DNA of 64,000 nt from Lacrimispora defluvii (lineage in GTDB: Bacteria > Bacillota > Clostridia > Lachnospirales > Lachnospiraceae), in assembly GCA_013036995.1 (NCBI GenBank), contig JAAOXG010000008.1, positions 124,001 to 188,000 of the forward strand. The letters run 5' to 3'. Positions 59,814 through 64,000 of the stretch are shown piece after piece. Numbering within the stretch: position 1 is the stretch's first letter; each line of letters opens with the position of its first letter. Below the pieces are notes generated by a model. That model saw only the letters and a list, made by a program, of their open reading frames with translations, did not search any database and was not told the origin of the DNA. The position numbers and the translations under genes are program-made.

Positions 59814-61136
59814 TTATTGGGTAAGCCCCATTGCTTTTAAGCAGTTATACAGAGTTAAATCACCTAACATGCTGTGTATTTCCTCATTGGTAAGATTGGG
59901 GTTTGTCTTCTTTATCATCTTATCAATCATGGCAGTATTAAATACGTAAGTGGATTCATCCTGATCCAGCTGCTCAATCTCAGCCAGTTGCTTCGGGCCG
60001 TCACAACCCCAGTTTAATGCTTCAAATTTCATTGCCTTGCCTTCTGGTTTGAGAACATCAGAATCACCTAAAAGACCATTCATTAAAATAGCAAAGCCTT
60101 CGCCGGCAATTACTGTAGTTGACTTTACTACAGCAAAATCCAATGCCTTATTACCAGTACAGTCATCTGTATTCATAGCAGTATGTAACGATTCAGATAA
60201 TTCACCAACAGATGCCACCATAATGTTTTTGTTAAATGCCCGCTCTGCTTCATCAATGATCTGTGATAACTGTGTATAAGTATTGCCTGCACCCATTACT
60301 ACATCATATTTTCCAGTTAGTAATGCTGCTGAAATGCCTGTGATTACATCTTCGTTTTTCATCTCTCCAGGATACAGATAAACATCAATCCCTTTGTCAT
60401 TTTCCGCCATTGTAGGTTCACCGGAAACCACAAGTTCATCAATTGGCTTGGTAAATTTTAAACCATATGCTTCCTCAACAGCTTCCATTATTGCAGTTGC
60501 ATTGAGACGATGAGCCACATTGTTTTTGCAGGCTAACAGGGTAGGAATCAAAATACCGTGTTTTTGTTTGTCACCAAGGAAATTTTCAGCCGCAATTTTC
60601 ATCTGGGCAGCCGTTGATGACTGCTGGGAACCAAAGCCTCCGCAGAAATATTCCAATTCGTCAATACTTTTGGTATCAGCTGTTCTTTGTACTGCATAAT
60701 AGATACCAAGCTCCTGGCATTTATTTCCAGCCTGCTCCCAGTAAGTCGGGGCAAAACTGAGAATTCCCTTAGCTCCGGAAATCTGAGCATTTTCAATAAA
60801 ATTAAGTTCTGCTTCTGCAGAATCAAGTGCCTCTGAAACAATAAATTCCACGTTGTATTTTGGTGCAATATAATTTTTAAGATAATCGATTCGTTCCAGG
60901 TTTTCGTTAGACATATCAGCAAATGCCAAGCCTATTTTAAATTTTTCATGATCAGTAGCATGATCGTAACTTACCGACTGAGTTGTTTGACCAGCCGTAC
61001 TTTCCCCAGCCGTTTTGCTGGCTGCAGCTGTAGTGGTGGGTTCAGCTGCGGCCTCTTCTGACGCGCTTTTACACCCCGTCAGCCCTGCAGCCATCATAGT
61101 GAATGCCATTGCAATTGCCAGTACTCTTTTTTTCAT
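59814..61136 (-). CDS. Periplasmic-binding-protein-like sugar-binding lipoprotein
   Basis: This 440-residue lipoprotein has a signal ending in GLTGC (Cys near residue 22), a Thr/Ala/Ser-rich linker and a mature domain of the class I periplasmic-binding type: KFKIGLAFADMSNENLERIDYL, EFIVSEALDSAEAELNFIENA, GAKGILSFAPTYWEQA. It lies between the two CUT2 permease genes, in keeping with a ribose/galactose-type importer. Ligand unknown; the sulfatase neighbours suggest a sulfated saccharide. Confidence 0.83.
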   Translation of the reverse strand: MKKRVLAIAMAFTMMAAGLTGCKSASEEAAAEPTTTAAASKTAGESTAGQTTQSVSYDHATDHEKFKIGLAFADMSNENLERIDYLKNYIAPKYNVEFIVSEALDSAEAELNFIENAQISGAKGILSFAPTYWEQAGNKCQELGIYYAVQRTADTKSIDELEYFCGGFGSQQSSTAAQMKIAAENFLGDKQKHGILIPTLLACKNNVAHRLNATAIMEAVEEAYGLKFTKPIDELVVSGEPTMAENDKGIDVYLYPGEMKNEDVITGISAALLTGKYDVVMGAGNTYTQLSQIIDEAERAFNKNIMVASVGELSESLHTAMNTDDCTGNKALDFAVVKSTTVIAGEGFAILMNGLLGDSDVLKPEGKAMKFEALNWGCDGPKQLAEIEQLDQDESTYVFNTAMIDKMIKKTNPNLTNEEIHSMLGDLTLYNCLKAMGLTQ

Positions 61137-61148
61137 TCTTCATTCCTC

Positions 61149-62108
61149 CTAAAATTGTTTTCTGGTTGGTAATACATCAGGTCTTTCGCTGTTTAAATAC
61201 ACTAACAAAAGGAATAAAATACCCCGGATACCCTGTACAAGAGAGTTATCCACTCCCATCATAAGAAGCCCTTTGTTTAACACGACGACTGTAATTGCTC
61301 CCAGTACACCGGCATAGCATTTGGAACGGTCTCCTCCAAAGATTGACATTCCGCCAAGCACAGTGGCAAGCATTACATCCATCCCCATACTGCCGGCTGT
61401 AGAGGTGGTAATGGTTCCTACACGAATAATCGTATAAACGGCTGACAAACCTACTCCCACTCCTGCAATCAGGAAACTCAGGCGAATATAAGTAGACTTT
61501 CTAAGGCCGCTCTGGGTAGCGCAGTTTTCATTACCTCCAATAAAGCGGATTGCTCTGCCAAAGGGCGTAAAATTGTAAATTACAATTGCCAGAATCATAT
61601 ACATCAAAAGAGTAACGATCCGGAATGAGCTCTTTTCCAATGCAGAGCATATGGCAAAAGGTACAGCCAGATCTACAGCACCTACCAGTGATTCCTGTAT
61701 TGCCTTATAAATCTGCATCATAACAATTGCGGCAGTGGTTGTCTTAATATGCAGGCTGACAGACAAAGTGGAATTCCATGCCATCAGTGCCAGACAGATC
61801 AGGAGTGTTACCAGTATCATAATTACTACGTTTTCTGTTGCCAGATAGATTTTTCCGCCTACCGTTGCAGCCAGGGCAATAACCGCTCCGATGGAGATAT
61901 CCAGATTGCCGGTGGTATAAATAAATGCAATACCAATGGTGGCTGTTGCGGTTATAAGTGCCTGATTAAAAATCCCGGTTAAATTTGCTTTTGCAAAGAA
62001 TCGTCCTCCTGTACCTAACCCAAACACAAGCAAAAGAAGAAATAAAATGGCAAAAGGAAACACTTCCAGGAAATAACGATTTTCCTTTATTTTTGTTAAT
62101 TGTTTCAC
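61149..62108 (-). CDS. CUT2-type sugar ABC transporter permease (RbsC-like), first permease
   Basis: This 319-residue permease has about nine hydrophobic segments and RbsC-family blocks (TTGNLDISIGAVIALAATVGG; GMDVMLATVLGGMSIFGGDRSK; GAITVVVLNKGLLMMGVDNS). It follows the ATPase gene by 14 bp. Together with the permease at 58780 it would form the membrane pore. Confidence 0.88.
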   Translation of the reverse strand: MKQLTKIKENRYFLEVFPFAILFLLLLVFGLGTGGRFFAKANLTGIFNQALITATATIGIAFIYTTGNLDISIGAVIALAATVGGKIYLATENVVIMILVTLLICLALMAWNSTLSVSLHIKTTTAAIVMMQIYKAIQESLVGAVDLAVPFAICSALEKSSFRIVTLLMYMILAIVIYNFTPFGRAIRFIGGNENCATQSGLRKSTYIRLSFLIAGVGVGLSAVYTIIRVGTITTSTAGSMGMDVMLATVLGGMSIFGGDRSKCYAGVLGAITVVVLNKGLLMMGVDNSLVQGIRGILFLLLVYLNSERPDVLPTRKQF

Positions 62109-62122
62109 TTGAATTTCCTCCC

Positions 62123-63631
62123 TTAAATCATGTAATTAATCAGGTCATGCTCATTTAAACCATCTTTGCGGTAAAATTCCCCGCTGACCGCACCATCCCG
62201 CATAATCAGAAGCCGGTCACTCATGCCTATCAGTTCCGGTAATTCTTCACTGATCATGATAATCGCTTTTCCCTGCTTTTTCATTTCATACATCAGCTGA
62301 TACATGGCAGCTTTTACACCAACGTCAACGCCTCTGGTAGGGCAGTCAAGAATTAATATGCTGGAATCAGCAGCAATCCACTTTCCAAACACCACCTTCT
62401 GCTTATTGCCGCCTGATAAAAAACGGACTGGCTGATTGATATCACGGCATTTTATTGACAGGCTTTCCACTTGATCTGTTACATACTTTTTTTCTTTCTT
62501 AAAATCGATCAGAGGCTTTTTCCAGATATTTTTCCAATAGCCGGTGCTTTGAATGTTTTCTTTAACTGGTGCCATAAGTTCCAGGGATTCTGAATCACGG
62601 TTTTTGGATACATAGCCCATACCATGCTGAAAAGCAATAATACTGTCCTTTACAACCGTGTTTGTTTCTGTGAGTACAACTTCACCGTCAATTACCTCAT
62701 CAAGACCATAAAGAGCACGTCCTAACGCATGCATGCCGCAGTCTGACAATCCGCCGATACCTAGAATCTCACCTTTGTGTAACTCCAGGTTAAAACACAT
62801 GAGATCATTCAAGGTGGTAATATAGTTGGCTTTTAAGACGACTTCATCACTCCAGGTATCGTTGTCATTCCGGTAATAATTACCCTGAATCTCACGTCCT
62901 ACCATCAGTTTCTTGATTTTACTGTCCTCAAAATCTTTTTTATCCAGATTATCAATAATCTCACCGTCACGTAAAATTGTAAGAACGTCACAATGGGTCA
63001 TCATTTCTTCCATATCATGAGAAATAATCATTACGGACTTACCCGCATCTGCCAGCTTGTGCATAATTTTATACAAGATATCTCTGCCGCGCTGGGACAG
63101 TGCTGTGGTAGTCTCATCTACAATTAATATCTCCGGATTCAAAGACATAACCTTTGCAATCTCAACCAGCTTACGCTTTTGCATATCCAGCAGTCTGGTG
63201 GGATAGGACGCATTGATATAATCAATTCCACAATCCGTCAATGCTTTTTCGGCAGCCTTTGTCATTGCCTTTCTATTGACAAAGGGGCCCTTTAAAAAAT
63301 CAGCCGCGTTCCCCAGAAAAATATTCTCGGCTACTGTGATATTTTCAATTGTACCGGCTTCCTGAACAATCATGCCGATTCCGGCTTTTGCCGCTTCTAG
63401 CATTGTTTTTGGCTTCCATGGTTTTCCATGGTAAAACATCTCTCCGTCAGTAGCTGGCTGCATTCCTGCAATAATTGATGAAACGGTTGATTTACCGCTT
63501 CCGTTTTCCCCTATTAACCCTCGTATCTCTCCTTTCCTGATTTGAAAATCTACATGGTTAAGGGCTATGGTTGATCCGAAGTTCTTACACATATTCCGGA
63601 CTTCTAATACAACTTCACCTTTCTCTCTCAT
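62123..63631 (-). CDS. CUT2-type sugar ABC transporter ATP-binding protein (RbsA/MglA-like)
   Basis: This 502-residue protein has two ABC domains in tandem. The first has Walker A GLIGENGSGKSTVSS, Walker B EILIVDETTTALS and a normal arrangement. The second has the altered Walker A GIGGLSDCGMHAL and the signature FLSGGNKQKVVFGKW with ILDCPTRGVDVG, as is typical of RbsA/MglA. ATG 63631 follows GGAGAGAGGTC; the frame extends to 63694 but without a ribosome site. A terminator-like structure separates it from the partial sulfatase upstream. Confidence 0.91.
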   Translation of the reverse strand: MREKGEVVLEVRNMCKNFGSTIALNHVDFQIRKGEIRGLIGENGSGKSTVSSIIAGMQPATDGEMFYHGKPWKPKTMLEAAKAGIGMIVQEAGTIENITVAENIFLGNAADFLKGPFVNRKAMTKAAEKALTDCGIDYINASYPTRLLDMQKRKLVEIAKVMSLNPEILIVDETTTALSQRGRDILYKIMHKLADAGKSVMIISHDMEEMMTHCDVLTILRDGEIIDNLDKKDFEDSKIKKLMVGREIQGNYYRNDNDTWSDEVVLKANYITTLNDLMCFNLELHKGEILGIGGLSDCGMHALGRALYGLDEVIDGEVVLTETNTVVKDSIIAFQHGMGYVSKNRDSESLELMAPVKENIQSTGYWKNIWKKPLIDFKKEKKYVTDQVESLSIKCRDINQPVRFLSGGNKQKVVFGKWIAADSSILILDCPTRGVDVGVKAAMYQLMYEMKKQGKAIIMISEELPELIGMSDRLLIMRDGAVSGEFYRKDGLNEHDLINYMI

Positions 63632-63730
63632 TGTGCTGACCTCTCTCCATTTGATATAACCACATTGTAATGGATTTTTAATTTCACTTCTCACAAATAA
63701 CCGAACAATGTTTTAGAAATTCAGGTCAGA

Positions 63731-63772
63731 AATAAAAAAGTTATAATCCCTTATCGAAATTACAACTTTTTA
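63731..63772 (-). terminator. Terminator-like AT-rich hairpin after the partial sulfatase gene
   Basis: AAAAAGTT (near 63738) pairs with AACTTTTT (near 63765) around an AT-rich loop, with Ts on both sides. It lies between the partial sulfatase and the ABC ATPase gene. Confidence 0.6.
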
Positions 63773-63799
63773 TTTTGCTCTTTTCGAACAATGACAGGC

Positions 63800-64000
63800 T
63801 TAGCCCTTTATATTATTTTGAAGTACCTCTTTCAAATCTTCCAAATACCGCCTGCATTCGGGGAGAATTACCTGTGTTTTTGTACTGTAGGAATCTGGTG
63901 TACTGGCAATTGCGCCTTCTGGAAGGGATACGGTTTGGGTATCGGCTAAGGGATCTCCGGTTTTATGCTGCCAGCATTGCAGGAGACTTAGCATTTCTGA
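63800..64000 (-). CDS. C-terminal end of a probable third sulfatase (5' end outside window)
   Basis: Only about 66 C-terminal residues are inside the window; the frame is open to the edge. The segment MLSLLQCWQHKTGDPLADT matches the helical end common to type I sulfatases, which often finish with a Trp-x(3-4)-Thr-Gly-Asp-Pro pattern. The context of two complete sulfatase genes supports this. With the active site outside the window the call remains tentative. Confidence 0.6.
   Translation of the reverse strand, partial: SEMLSLLQCWQHKTGDPLADTQTVSLPEGAIASTPDSYSTKTQVILPECRRYLEDLKEVLQNNIKG

Noticed and set aside
1-64000. CRISPR arrays, tRNA or rRNA genes
   Set aside because: No regularly spaced repeats of CRISPR type and no tRNA- or rRNA-like segments were noticed in the gaps between genes.

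Overview
The window looks like a chromosome segment of an anaerobic, low-to-mid GC Firmicute, most likely a Lachnospiraceae member (Clostridium cluster XIVa; Lacrimispora- or Hungatella-like). The evidence is the gene order (minDE-rodA-mgsA; yggS-sepF; lspA-rluD; rplU-prp-rpmA-obg-yhbY-nadD-yqeK-rsfS; the TIGR03960/TIGR03936/rng trio), strong AGGAGG ribosome sites, frequent TTG/GTG starts and a glmS ribozyme. The genus is an inference. No rRNA, tRNA, insertion sequence or CRISPR array was seen.

Layout. 1-9976 (+): envelope and housekeeping genes: min system end, rodA, mgsA, a D-Ala-D-Ala carboxypeptidase lipoprotein, a small P-loop protein, an HlyD-like membrane protein with yggS and sepF, then aroB, lspA, rluD and a cytidylate-kinase-like gene. 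9991-18605 (+): a nine-gene operon matching the uncharacterised enterobacterial yhf cluster (yhfZ regulator, yhfY, yhfU, yhfT, php, yhfS, yhfX, yhfW), with an extra short amidase-signature enzyme. A TTGACA/TAATGT promoter and a 20-bp repeated operator candidate sit around the regulator gene. 18613-20807 (-): glmS with its ribozyme leader. 20904-26851 (+): a ugp-type glycerol-3-phosphate/glycerophosphodiester operon (ATPase, two permeases, binding lipoprotein, phosphodiesterase) plus a HAD phosphatase. 27076-28590 (+): an LCP cell-wall ligase.

28640-33130 is an A+T-rich accessory island. It has two large unknown genes (+) and, facing them, a compact minus-strand cluster of four small secreted or membrane proteins. 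That cluster includes a 57-residue protein shaped like a filamentous-phage coat protein. A tyrosine recombinase, a flavodoxin-ferredoxin protein and a divergent yneA-like/lexA pair with four SOS boxes follow.

36454-40826 (-) is the ribosome/Obg/NAD operon set. 40941-42137 is an MFS transporter. 42195-48893 (-) carries trkH-trkA, rng and the two radical-SAM-associated genes. 48996-50959 (-) is a GntR/YtrA-controlled ABC exporter. 51047-64000 (-) is a catabolic locus: a third (partial) sulfatase, a CUT2 sugar ABC transporter with two permeases, two full sulfatases without signal peptides, a YesM/YesN-type two-component system and an orphan family-1 binding lipoprotein. Together these suggest uptake of a sulfated saccharide and its desulfation inside the cell.

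The most promising poorly described systems are the yhf-like operon with its amidase-like member and the filamentous-phage-like small-protein cassette.
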